Shown: one piece after another, positions 1 to 9,004 of the stretch
How positions within the stretch are numbered: position 1 is the stretch's first letter
Layout of the letters: the number at the start of each line of letters is the position of its first letter
The notes under the pieces: model-generated
Database searches by the model: none
Told to the model about the DNA's origin: nothing
Seen by the model: only the letters and a program-made list of their open reading frames with translations
Source: Streptomyces sp. AC558_RSS880
Lineage (GTDB): Bacteria; Actinomycetota; Actinomycetes; Streptomycetales; Streptomycetaceae
Reading direction: 5' to 3'
NCBI RefSeq assembly: GCF_019049255.1
Contig: NZ_JAGMUJ010000006.1
Location: 62,001 to 126,000, forward strand
DNA: 64,000 nt
Program-made: the position numbers and the translations under genes

Positions 1-56
1 GGCGTCCCGGACCCGGACCACGCCCACTGACCAGACCGAGAGAAGGCGAGTGAACT

Positions 57-1082
57 GTGAGGACGGCGCCCGTCGAGGACGCACCGGAGGACTCCTACGC
101 CGAGTCGCTGCTCGCGGCCATCATCGCGAAGCGCTTCTATCTGGAGAACGCCTCGAAGGTGGACATCGGACAGGAGATGGGCCTCAGCCGCTTCAAGGTG
201 GCCCGGCTGCTGGAGATGGCCGTCGCCCGCGGTCTCGTCCGGATCGACATCACCTTCCCCACCGACATCGACGCGGAGCTGTCCGGCTCGCTCGCACGGC
301 GCTACGGGCTCAAGCACGCGATCGTCGTCAACCCGCACCAGGACGATCCGGGCGGTCCGGAGCCGTTCACCCAACTGCTCGCTCCCCCGGCCGCCCGGCT
401 GGTGACGGACCTGCTGCACGAGGACGACGTGCTGGGCCTGGCCTGGGGCCGCGAGGTCACCGCCGTCAGCAGGGCGTTCACCTGGCTGCCGCCCTGTTCC
501 GTGGTCCAGCTCACCGGCGTGGACCCGCAGCGTCCCCTCACCGACGAGTCCGTCAAGGCGGTCAGCCTGGCCGCCGCCCTGTCCGGCGGCGCCGCCCATC
601 CCCTGTACACGCCACTGGTGCTGCCCAACGCACTGACCGCGGCCGTACTGCGCAGCCAGCCCACCATCGCGGAGACGCTGGACCGGCTCGACGCACTGAC
701 CATCGCTGTACTGACGGTCGGCGCCTGGGGACCCGGCCTGTCGACAGTGCACGACGCCCTGTCCGAACCGGAACGGCACCACCACGCCGAGATGGGCGTG
801 GTCGCCGAGATGGCCTCACTGCTGTTCGACGCCGACGGCACGCCGGTCCGCACCGGTCTCGGTGACCGGGTGATCGCCGTGGACACCGACCAGCTGCGCC
901 GCACACCGGAGATCATCGCCGTCGCGGGCGGCCGGGAGAAGGCCCGGGCCGTGCGGGCGGTACTCAAGTCCGGCCTGCTCACCGGCATCGTCACCGACGC
1001 CGCGACAGCCCGCGCGGCGCTGGCCCCGACCCCTGATGCCACCAGGCCGAGGCCGCCCCGTCAGGCCGGTGCCGAGAGGTAA
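57..1082 (+). CDS. SorC/DeoR-family sugar-responsive transcriptional regulator
   Basis: The protein of 341 residues begins with a helix-turn-helix of the SorC type (about residues 25-60, including the segment DIGQEMGLSRFKVARLLEMA). It continues with a NagB/RpiA-like sugar-phosphate-binding domain to about residue 320. Members bind a phosphorylated sugar or polyol and control a neighbouring catabolic operon. The GTG start at 57 follows a purine-rich AGAAGGCGAG; a second GTG lies 7 bases upstream in another frame. The target operon probably lies left of the window, since nothing to the right looks like sugar catabolism. The last 30 residues are proline/arginine rich and probably disordered. The family is clear; the effector cannot be told. 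Confidence 0.88.
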   Translation: MRTAPVEDAPEDSYAESLLAAIIAKRFYLENASKVDIGQEMGLSRFKVARLLEMAVARGLVRIDITFPTDIDAELSGSLARRYGLKHAIVVNPHQDDPGGPEPFTQLLAPPAARLVTDLLHEDDVLGLAWGREVTAVSRAFTWLPPCSVVQLTGVDPQRPLTDESVKAVSLAAALSGGAAHPLYTPLVLPNALTAAVLRSQPTIAETLDRLDALTIAVLTVGAWGPGLSTVHDALSEPERHHHAEMGVVAEMASLLFDADGTPVRTGLGDRVIAVDTDQLRRTPEIIAVAGGREKARAVRAVLKSGLLTGIVTDAATARAALAPTPDATRPRPPRQAGAER

Positions 1083-1366
1083 GCCGGCCCAGCTCCCCGG
1101 ACACGGCGCGTGCGCGCCGCGGTGGCCGGCCCGCGCCGTCGCGTTCTCCCGCGGGCGGGGGCCGGCTGCCTGCCGTCCTCGAACAGGTACGCGTACAGGT
1201 GTCGTACGCCTGCTCCCGGTCGAGACGCCTCCTGGCGCATGGCCGAAGTACCGTCGGCACCGGTGGGCGAGCGCATCACGGCCGTGTACTGCTCACGGAT
1301 CGCCGGCGGCAGCCCGCACCGGTGCTCCTCGACCGATTCCTCCTCCAGCGAGGCGAATTCACGCAC
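1061..1366 (-). CDS. Small hypothetical protein
   Basis: An open frame of 101 codons starts with GTG after a CGGAAG-like site. The first 67 residues have normal composition, acidic then mixed, with high third-position GC. The last 30 are arginine/alanine rich and overlap the 3' end of the SorC gene tail to tail by 22 bases. I do not recognise a family. The real protein may end effectively at the FED segment near residue 64, with the tail a read-through created by a lost stop. It could also be a shadow frame. Confidence 0.4.
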   Translation of the reverse strand: MREFASLEEESVEEHRCGLPPAIREQYTAVMRSPTGADGTSAMRQEASRPGAGVRHLYAYLFEDGRQPAPARGRTRRRGPATAARTRRVRGAGPAYLSAPA

Positions 1367-1442
1367 GTCTTCCGGTTCCGCGTGCTCCGGGTGCGCCGGC
1401 GAGAGGAGGCGATTCCGCCCGTGCCGCCGACGGCCCGGTGAC

Positions 1443-1802
1443 TCATCCCATGCGGGTCAGGTAGAGGCCTGCGGCCACGCACAGCATGACGCAGGCGGTC
1501 GCGATCGGCGCCACGAGGCGGAAGCCGCGCTCCTGGTACCAGCTGTGGTGGACGAAGGCGGAGCCGGTGACCGGGAACAGGAACAGTGCGGCGGCTATTC
1601 CCACCGCGGGAGCGAAGGAGGCGGCCAGCAGGCCGGCGCCGCCGAGCAGTTCCAGCAGCCCGATCACCCGGCATGCCTGCGGGGAGAATCCGCACGCGGC
1701 CGCGGGGGTGATCTCCGGCCACCGGCCCAGCAGTTGTCCGGTCCCGCCGACCAGGAAGAATCCCCCGAAAAACACGGTCACGACCGTCAGAACGATGTTC
1801 AC
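1443..1802 (-). CDS. DoxX-like integral membrane protein
   Basis: From the GTG at 1802 the protein has 119 residues with four predicted membrane helices, the DoxX-like layout: an N-terminal helix with FFGGFFLVGG, a middle region carrying IGLLELLGGAGLL, then two further helices. DoxX-like proteins are quinone- or redox-linked membrane subunits of uncertain activity. A longer frame opens at 1898, but its first 32 residues are cysteine/arginine rich and unlike the family, and a GAGGAAGAGG site sits just before 1802. It lies downstream of two alpha/beta hydrolases on the same strand but is separated from them by two hairpins. A frameshifted copy of its first codons occurs at 43.4 kb in inverted orientation. 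Confidence 0.8.
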   Translation of the reverse strand: MNIVLTVVTVFFGGFFLVGGTGQLLGRWPEITPAAACGFSPQACRVIGLLELLGGAGLLAASFAPAVGIAAALFLFPVTGSAFVHHSWYQERGFRLVAPIATACVMLCVAAGLYLTRMG

Positions 1803-1854
1803 TGTGGCGCGTTCCTCTTCCTCGACTGTCCCGGATGCCGCACGACAACGACGG

Positions 1855-1925
1855 CACCCCGCCACCGCGGCAACGGTGGCGGGGTGCGTGCGGTTCACCT
1901 CCCGGCGGCGGGAGTCCGCCGGGAG
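1855..1925 (-). terminator. Two GC-rich hairpins between hydrolase and DoxX genes
   Basis: Positions 1855-1867 pair perfectly with 1874-1886 (13-base arms, 6-base loop). Positions 1899-1908 pair with 1916-1925 (10-base arms). They sit between the end of the hydrolase gene and the DoxX start and should attenuate transcription coming from the hydrolase operon. Confidence 0.65.
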
Positions 1926-1929
1926 CCGG

Positions 1930-3665
<1,736 letters not shown>

Positions 3666-3740
3666 CTTCAGCGTCCTTCTGTGTGCGGGCTGATGCCCTG
3701 ATCGAGTCGGGCCGGCGAGGCGGGCCCGGCTCCGAGAAGA

Positions 3741-3777
3741 AATATAGTGCCCAACTCAGTTGTGCACAACTGAGTTG
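3741..3777 (-). promoter_or_regulatory. Promoter overlapped by a perfect 26-bp palindromic operator
   Basis: A perfect 26-base palindrome spans 3752-3777, built from CAACTCAG, a central TTGTGCACAA and CTGAGTTG. On the minus strand TTGTGC (3764-3769) and TATATT (3741-3746) are separated by exactly 17 bases, a near-ideal vegetative promoter pointing at the hydrolase genes. The operator covers the -35 and spacer, so a bound protein would block polymerase. The shape resembles MarR-family boxes, but no MarR gene is seen in the window. Confidence 0.7.
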
Positions 3778-3864
3778 CCTCACATCTTTTTGGTTGCCGC
3801 CGCTCGTGAACCAGCGCGCGGGGCTCCTCGTAGGAAGCAGTGACGCCCGGGCACATAAGGGCCC

Positions 3865-5919
3865 TTACCGGCCGTCAGCCCTGCTGGGTGTTGTGGCGGC
3901 AACCAGCAGGGCAGCCGGGCCGGCCCTCTGCTCCGCCGACCGCGTTTTTACCCGGGCCACCGCCGTCCGGGCGGTGTGGACACGGGAGGGGGGCATGTCG
4001 GCGAGCAGTGCGCTGCGGACGAGTTCGCAGGAGAAGGCGTACGCGGCAGGCAGCGACGGGCCGTCGGCCCGCTGCCAGGTCATCAGCCCGGCGTCGGCGG
4101 CGTCCTCCAGCGCCCGCAGTACGGCGGTGAGGGACAACTCGCAGGCACGCGCCAGGAACCCTGCCTCGACCGGGCCGGACAGGACCGCCGTCTCCACGAC
4201 GCGCCGGGCGTCGGGCGACAGCGTCGCCAGCCGGGCACGGACCTCGCACCGGATCACGTGCGGCACCCGTGCCGGGGTGCCGGCGGACAGGCCGTCCGAC
4301 GCCCCGAGGAGCTCGGTGAGGTAGAAGGCGTTGCCTCCGGTCAGAGCGTGCAGCCGGGCCGCTTCGGCGGACAGCGGGGCAAGGGTGCCGGACAGGTCCG
4401 GCCCGCTCGGGCACCACGTACGCGGCCCCTCGTCCGCGCCCACGGCGCCGCCGGTCCGGGAACTCCCCGCCCGCAGCAGCTCTTCGACGTCGGCGACGTC
4501 CAACGGCCCCACCTCGATGAGCCGGGCTCCGCTCCGGGCCAGTCGTGCCAGGAACCCGGCGACCGCGGGGTCACGGCTCTCCGTGACCGCGCACACCACC
4601 ATGAGCGGGACCCCGCGCAGCACGTCCGCGTGGGCCGCCAGCGCCTCCCGGTCCTCGGGCGGCGCGCCCTGGACGTCGTCGACGAGGCACAGCACGGGTT
4701 CCGTGTGCCGGGCGGTACCCGGTACGGCCCGGGATTCCCGCAGGACGCGCAGGGCCGCGCCGCCGTGTCCGGCTCCACCGTCCGGCGTGGCGTGGCGTGG
4801 ATACCGGTCGTGGACCACGACCGCCCCCGCGGCGCGGGCGGTCCGGCCGAACTCGCGCAGCAGCCACGACTTCCCGGTCCCGGTGGCGCCGTGCAGCACG
4901 GCCCATACCGTGCGACCTGCCCCGGCACCGGCGAACAGCTCCTCCAGGGCGGCGAGTTGACGGCCCCGGCCGGTCAGGGCCGCAACCGGGGCGGCGGGAC
5001 GCCGGACCCTGCCGGGCGCGGTGCCGGCCGGCTCCTGGCGCAGCAGCGCCAGATGGGTCCGCCGCAGCAGGGGCCCGGGATCGGTTCCCAGGGTGTCCGC
5101 CAAGGTGCGGCGCACCGTCTCGTACCGCTGGAGCGCCTCCGCGGTACGGCCGGCCGCCTGCAGGGCGTGCAGCAGCGTCACCCAGGACGTCTCGCGCAGC
5201 GGGTTCTCGCCGACGAGCTCCTCGCAGGCGGCTGCCGCCTGCTCGGCCCGTCCCTCGCCGAGCAGCAGGCGTGCCCGCAAGTCCCTTGCCGACCAGTGCA
5301 GTTCGGTCAGCCGGTCGGCCTCCTGCCGGGCGAAGAGGTACCCCTGCGCATCGGCGTAGGGCTGCCCCCGCCACCATGTCAGGGCACGCTCGATCGTCCG
5401 GAGCGCGCGGTCGGCACGGCCTTCGTCGGCCAGGCGGTGACCGTACTCGACGGCCTCCTCGAACAGCACGGTGTCCCGGCGGTCGGGGGCGGCCCGCAGG
5501 ACGTATCCGGCGGAGGTGCTGACCAGGAAGGACGACGTCCGCCCGGCGGAGGACTCCTCCAGCACGGACCGCAGCCGGCTGATGTGCGCGTGCACCGAGG
5601 AGGCGGCCGAGGAGGGCGGTCTGCCGTTCCACAGGTCGTCACAGATGCGCTCCACACTCACCGGGCGGCAGTCCTCCATGAGCAGCCGCAGCAGCAGGGC
5701 GCGGCGCTGCGGCGGCCCGAGGTCGAGGTGTCCGCGGTCTCCTCGCACTTCCAGCGGTCCGAGCACACCGAAGAACGGGCCGGGCGGGATCCCGTCGTCC
5801 CGCCGCCGGTGCCCGCCCCGGCGGACGGGGACGGCGGAGAGACCGGACGGACGTGTCACCACACTGTTGCCTTCCGTGACAGAGGCCGGTGCGTCCCCCG
5901 GCTGGCGGCCGACGGTCAT
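3865..5919 (-). CDS. SARP/AfsR-family pathway regulator with ATPase domain
   Basis: The start is the ATG at 5919, chosen because GGAGGAG precedes it and the longer frame upstream is arginine-rich non-coding sequence. The 684-residue protein has an OmpR-type winged helix (about 50-140), a bacterial transcriptional activation domain (about 150-293), and an AAA/NB-ARC-like ATPase with Walker A GATGTGKS at 344-351 and a Walker B LCLVDDVQ near 405. The ATPase C-terminal helical part follows, with no TPR array. SARPs activate antibiotic or lipid biosynthesis operons by binding heptamer repeats. Its start overlaps the stop of the helicase gene (ATGA), so translation is coupled to a replication-type gene, an unusual pairing. 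Fragments of a paralogue lie at 42.67-43.06 kb. Targets are unknown; the synthase cluster 40 kb away is one candidate. Confidence 0.93.
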   Translation of the reverse strand: MTVGRQPGDAPASVTEGNSVVTRPSGLSAVPVRRGGHRRRDDGIPPGPFFGVLGPLEVRGDRGHLDLGPPQRRALLLRLLMEDCRPVSVERICDDLWNGRPPSSAASSVHAHISRLRSVLEESSAGRTSSFLVSTSAGYVLRAAPDRRDTVLFEEAVEYGHRLADEGRADRALRTIERALTWWRGQPYADAQGYLFARQEADRLTELHWSARDLRARLLLGEGRAEQAAAACEELVGENPLRETSWVTLLHALQAAGRTAEALQRYETVRRTLADTLGTDPGPLLRRTHLALLRQEPAGTAPGRVRRPAAPVAALTGRGRQLAALEELFAGAGAGRTVWAVLHGATGTGKSWLLREFGRTARAAGAVVVHDRYPRHATPDGGAGHGGAALRVLRESRAVPGTARHTEPVLCLVDDVQGAPPEDREALAAHADVLRGVPLMVVCAVTESRDPAVAGFLARLARSGARLIEVGPLDVADVEELLRAGSSRTGGAVGADEGPRTWCPSGPDLSGTLAPLSAEAARLHALTGGNAFYLTELLGASDGLSAGTPARVPHVIRCEVRARLATLSPDARRVVETAVLSGPVEAGFLARACELSLTAVLRALEDAADAGLMTWQRADGPSLPAAYAFSCELVRSALLADMPPSRVHTARTAVARVKTRSAEQRAGPAALLVAATTPSRADGR

Positions 5920-7385
5920 CGCTCTCCTCCCCGGCCCCGGTCGCCGACGGAGGACGAGGGGCCCGAGACCGGGGCGCGGAACGAAAGAGCCTCCTGGCCC
6001 GCGCCGGCGGCCGCCTCCTCCCGGGCCCGCGCGGCGAAGGCCCGCGGGTGCATCGGCTGTGTGCCCTCCTGCCCGCACCAGTGCCGGTAGCCGGCGTACA
6101 GCCCGGGCGTCACGCCGGGGCGGTACTCGGCGAGGAAGCGGCCGACGTGGTCCTCGGTGTCGGCGTACGCGGCGGTGGCCTCCCGGACGAGGGACGGTCC
6201 GGTCAGGTCGTGCGAGCCGCGCAGGTAGTGGCCGGCGCCGGTGACCAGCCAGTGCAGGATGCCGGGTCCCTCCTCGGCCACCAGCAGCTCCGCCAAGTTG
6301 TCCACCCGCCGGTCGTCCGCCACCACGTGCCGGAAGGGAACGACCCGGATGCGCCGCCACAGGGCGGGGCCGCCCACGGCCACCTCCGGCCGGTGGTTGC
6401 CCACCAGCCAGAGCTTGTGCGTCGGGTCGAAACCGAAGAACGCCCGGCCCATGCGCCGTGCCTTGATCCGGTCACCACCGGTGAGGAAGGCGACGCGGGC
6501 CTCGTCGAGAAGGTCACCGGGGCGTGGCTCCGCGCAGACCACCAGACGGCGCCCGTGCAGTTCCGCCAGGTCGGTCGGATGCTCCTCGTACGGACGGGCC
6601 ATCAGAAAACCGGGCGGAGCGGCGTCGGCGTAGTCGCCCAGCAGTCTCAGCATCACGCCGATCAGCACACTCTTGCCGTTGCGTCCGGGACCGTGCAGGA
6701 ACGGCAGGACCTGCGCCCCGACGTCCCCGGTCAGGGAGTACCCCAGCAGCCGGTGCAGGTACGCGATCAGTTCCGTGCCGTCGTCGCCCTCCCCGAAGGT
6801 GTCGCGCAGGAACCGCTCCCAGCGGGGTACGGGCATGGCGCGGACCGGCACCGCGGTGGCACGGGAGTGCGGAGGACCCTCGGGGCATGGGCGGGTCACC
6901 TCGCCGGTGACCAGGTCCACCACCCCGTCCGGGGTGCACAGGGTGTGCGGGGAGGCGTCGAGCAGGGCGGCCGGCAGCACCAGGCCGGGAGCGGCCTTCA
7001 CCTGCTCGAGCATGGCCCGGATGGCGGAGGTCGACAGCGACCGCCGTCGGTGCAGGCGCAGTTCGGCGTCGGAGTGCCGGCCCGTGGGGTCCTTCTCCAC
7101 AAGGTTCTCGGCCAGTTCCCCGGCGGCCCACAGCACCGCCTCGCTGTCGTCGGCCTCCCAGCGGTGGCCCGACCAGCGGTACCAGCCGAGGCCGGGTACG
7201 TACCGGAAGTCGTGACGGTGGCGGTCGGCGAAGAGTTTGGCGTTGCCCCGGTCGCTGAGGCTGTCGGGCACCAGCCCGTGGCTGCCGGCGCGTCCCGGGA
7301 GGCTGCCGCGTGTGTGCGTCAGCGTGGTGCCGGCGGCAGGCGCCGGCGCGGCGGTGGTGACCGAGAATTCGGCCGCACGGGACAC
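5916..7385 (-). CDS. Plasmid/phage primase C-terminal helicase (P4/D5 type), copy 1
   Basis: The GTG at 7385 follows AAAGGAG at seven bases, giving 489 residues; the longer frame to 7535 is basic low-quality sequence. The protein carries the D5_N-type region (about residues 40-200), a superfamily 3 helicase with Walker A GPGRNGKSVL and downstream NHRPE, and a short C-terminal winged-helix region. Such proteins unwind plasmid or phage origins and act together with a primase-polymerase. No primase-polymerase lies next to this copy. It is a diverged paralogue of the gene at 16674-18215, sharing long blocks such as TDLAELHGRR and GDRIKARRM. The next gene is a SARP, translationally coupled. Its C-terminus is divergent, so activity is uncertain. 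Confidence 0.9.
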   Translation of the reverse strand: MSRAAEFSVTTAAPAPAAGTTLTHTRGSLPGRAGSHGLVPDSLSDRGNAKLFADRHRHDFRYVPGLGWYRWSGHRWEADDSEAVLWAAGELAENLVEKDPTGRHSDAELRLHRRRSLSTSAIRAMLEQVKAAPGLVLPAALLDASPHTLCTPDGVVDLVTGEVTRPCPEGPPHSRATAVPVRAMPVPRWERFLRDTFGEGDDGTELIAYLHRLLGYSLTGDVGAQVLPFLHGPGRNGKSVLIGVMLRLLGDYADAAPPGFLMARPYEEHPTDLAELHGRRLVVCAEPRPGDLLDEARVAFLTGGDRIKARRMGRAFFGFDPTHKLWLVGNHRPEVAVGGPALWRRIRVVPFRHVVADDRRVDNLAELLVAEEGPGILHWLVTGAGHYLRGSHDLTGPSLVREATAAYADTEDHVGRFLAEYRPGVTPGLYAGYRHWCGQEGTQPMHPRAFAARAREEAAAGAGQEALSFRAPVSGPSSSVGDRGRGGER

Positions 7386-7531
7386 TGCGCACTCCTTTCG
7401 GCGGGGGTGGCGGCACACGGGCGGCCGTGGGGACGGCGCCCGGAGGGAAGGGGACGGGCGGTGGGCGGCTCGCGACAGCGGCCCTCGGACGCGGGACCAC
7501 CGCACTGTGGCCCGGCCCGGGTAGGGGAGCA

Positions 7532-8179
7532 TCACCGCACCCCGGCGGCCGGGGTACCACGCCCTTCGTCATGCCCGACGAGCGGAGGACGGGCCCGGTT
7601 CACCTGTCCTGTCCGAAAGACGGCCCCGTGCCGCCCGGACTCCTGCCCGGCCGTGCCGAACGTGTCGAAGCAGGTGAGGACGGAGCGGTCACGGGTGGTC
7701 CGGCGGAAGGTCCCGGCCGGCGGCGTGTCGCGGTTCTGCGGCACCCGCGCCCGCATGGCGGTCCCGTAGGCGGTCCCGTAGGCGGCGACGGCCCGGCCGA
7801 GGTCGTCGTGACGGGCCGGACGGAGGGCGAGTTCGACGCCGTCGAGCATGGCGTGGCCGGTGCCGTCGCCGCAGGACGGCGGCCCCGGGTCGTTCCGCTC
7901 GGTGTGTGCCCGGCACGGCCCGGTCGGTACGCCCTGCGTCTCCGGCTCGGTCGTCGCACCGGACCGCAGCGCGAAGGCCGGCGCCTCCTTCGAGGTGTGC
8001 GTGTGGGCGTCGAACAGACCGGACAGCAGGGTGCCGCCCCGGGCGTCGACGGTCTCCGCCCCGGCGGGCACCTCTCCCCCGATGGCCGCGATCGCCGGGC
8101 CGTCGAGCACGACGGTGGTCTCCTCCCGGACCCACTCACCGCCGAAGACGCGCGCGTGGGTGATGGCGGTCATGGTCAT
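7532..8179 (-). pseudogene. Chimeric remnant: amidohydrolase N-terminus joined to a FAD-monooxygenase-like fragment
   Basis: The frame starts at ATG 8179 after GCGAGGC. The first 80 residues match the start of metal-dependent amidohydrolases, with VVLDGPAIAAIGGEVPAGAE followed by GTLLSGLFDAHTHTSKE, where HTH is the metal-binding pair. After TTEPETQG the similarity stops; amidohydrolases normally exceed 380 residues. A later stretch, GHAMLDGVELAL followed by HDDLGRAVAAYGTA, resembles the C-terminal FAD-binding end of TetX-like monooxygenases (NLAMLDGAELA...AAYE). The open frame thus looks like two gene fragments joined by deletion. Neither part could be active. Confidence 0.6.
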
Positions 8180-8314
8180 CGATGTGCCTCGCTTCTGTTC
8201 GGGCGGCCCCTGCCGCCCCTTGCACGCGGCCGACCGGGCCTGAGCCACCGCCGCGGCAGCGGGGGACGGCGTCACCACGGCCGGCCGCCCTGGGTGTCCG
8301 GTCCTGGTGACGGG

Positions 8315-8764
8315 TCAGCGGGTGACGTCGAACGTGGCCGCGCGGGGCACGAACTTCGTGTCGCCGTCCTTCGCCGTCGCCAGCACCGACACGTGCCAGG
8401 TGCCTTCCTCGAGGTCGGCCGCGTCCTGCCGCGTCACCTTCAGCGTGTAGGTGCAGCGGGAGGTCTCGTCCGAGGTGCTGCGGCACTCGGCCTTGTCGAC
8501 GTGCCGCAGCTCCGCCTTCGTCGGGTCGAGCTCGGAGCTCGCCGGCCACGCGATGACCCTGACCTCGCGGACACCGGAGTCGTCGCTGACGTCCGCGGTG
8601 TAGGTGAGCTTCCCCTCGCTCTTCTGGGACGGGGCGGTGTAACTGGCGGTGCCGTTCTTCACGGTCGGCTCCGTGGCGGTGGAGGCCATGGCGTAACCGC
8701 CGGCGGCGAGGGCACCGAGGGCGACGACGCCGATGACGGACGGGACGAGAACGCGCTTGGACAT
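8315..8764 (-). CDS. Secreted DUF5707-like protein
   Basis: The 149-residue protein starts with KR and a hydrophobic segment (residues 5-27, ending AMAS), a Sec signal peptide. The mature part is a single beta-sandwich-like domain with two cysteines (in AECRST and TSRCTYT) that could form a disulphide. The pattern matches small Streptomyces exported proteins of family DUF5707; function unknown. The gene is divergent from the histidine kinase at 9005, with about 240 bases between them holding both promoters. Confidence 0.75.
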   Translation of the reverse strand: MSKRVLVPSVIGVVALGALAAGGYAMASTATEPTVKNGTASYTAPSQKSEGKLTYTADVSDDSGVREVRVIAWPASSELDPTKAELRHVDKAECRSTSDETSRCTYTLKVTRQDAADLEEGTWHVSVLATAKDGDTKFVPRAATFDVTR

Positions 8765-9004
8765 GAGGGATCCCCCTGTTTGCGAGTGGAGTTTCGATGG
8801 GCGGGAAAGCTCAGGAACCGCTGGTCGGTCGGCCGCTTTCCCGATGTGATCGAGACTAGGGTCGGGAACCCCGCCGGATCCTCACGCCGCGGGACGATTG
8901 CCGCCTCGAACCGTGGGTGCAGCGTCTGCACCCCAGGTAAGAGAAAGCGGTCCGCCTCCAGTCCGAGGACAGCCGCTCACCTGCGGTCTTAACCTTGATC
9001 TCTT

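Noticed and set aside
5920..6360. N-terminal extension of the SARP regulator upstream of 5919
   Set aside because: The extension is arginine/proline rich, antisense-phase to the helicase gene, and a GGAGGAG site precedes ATG 5919.
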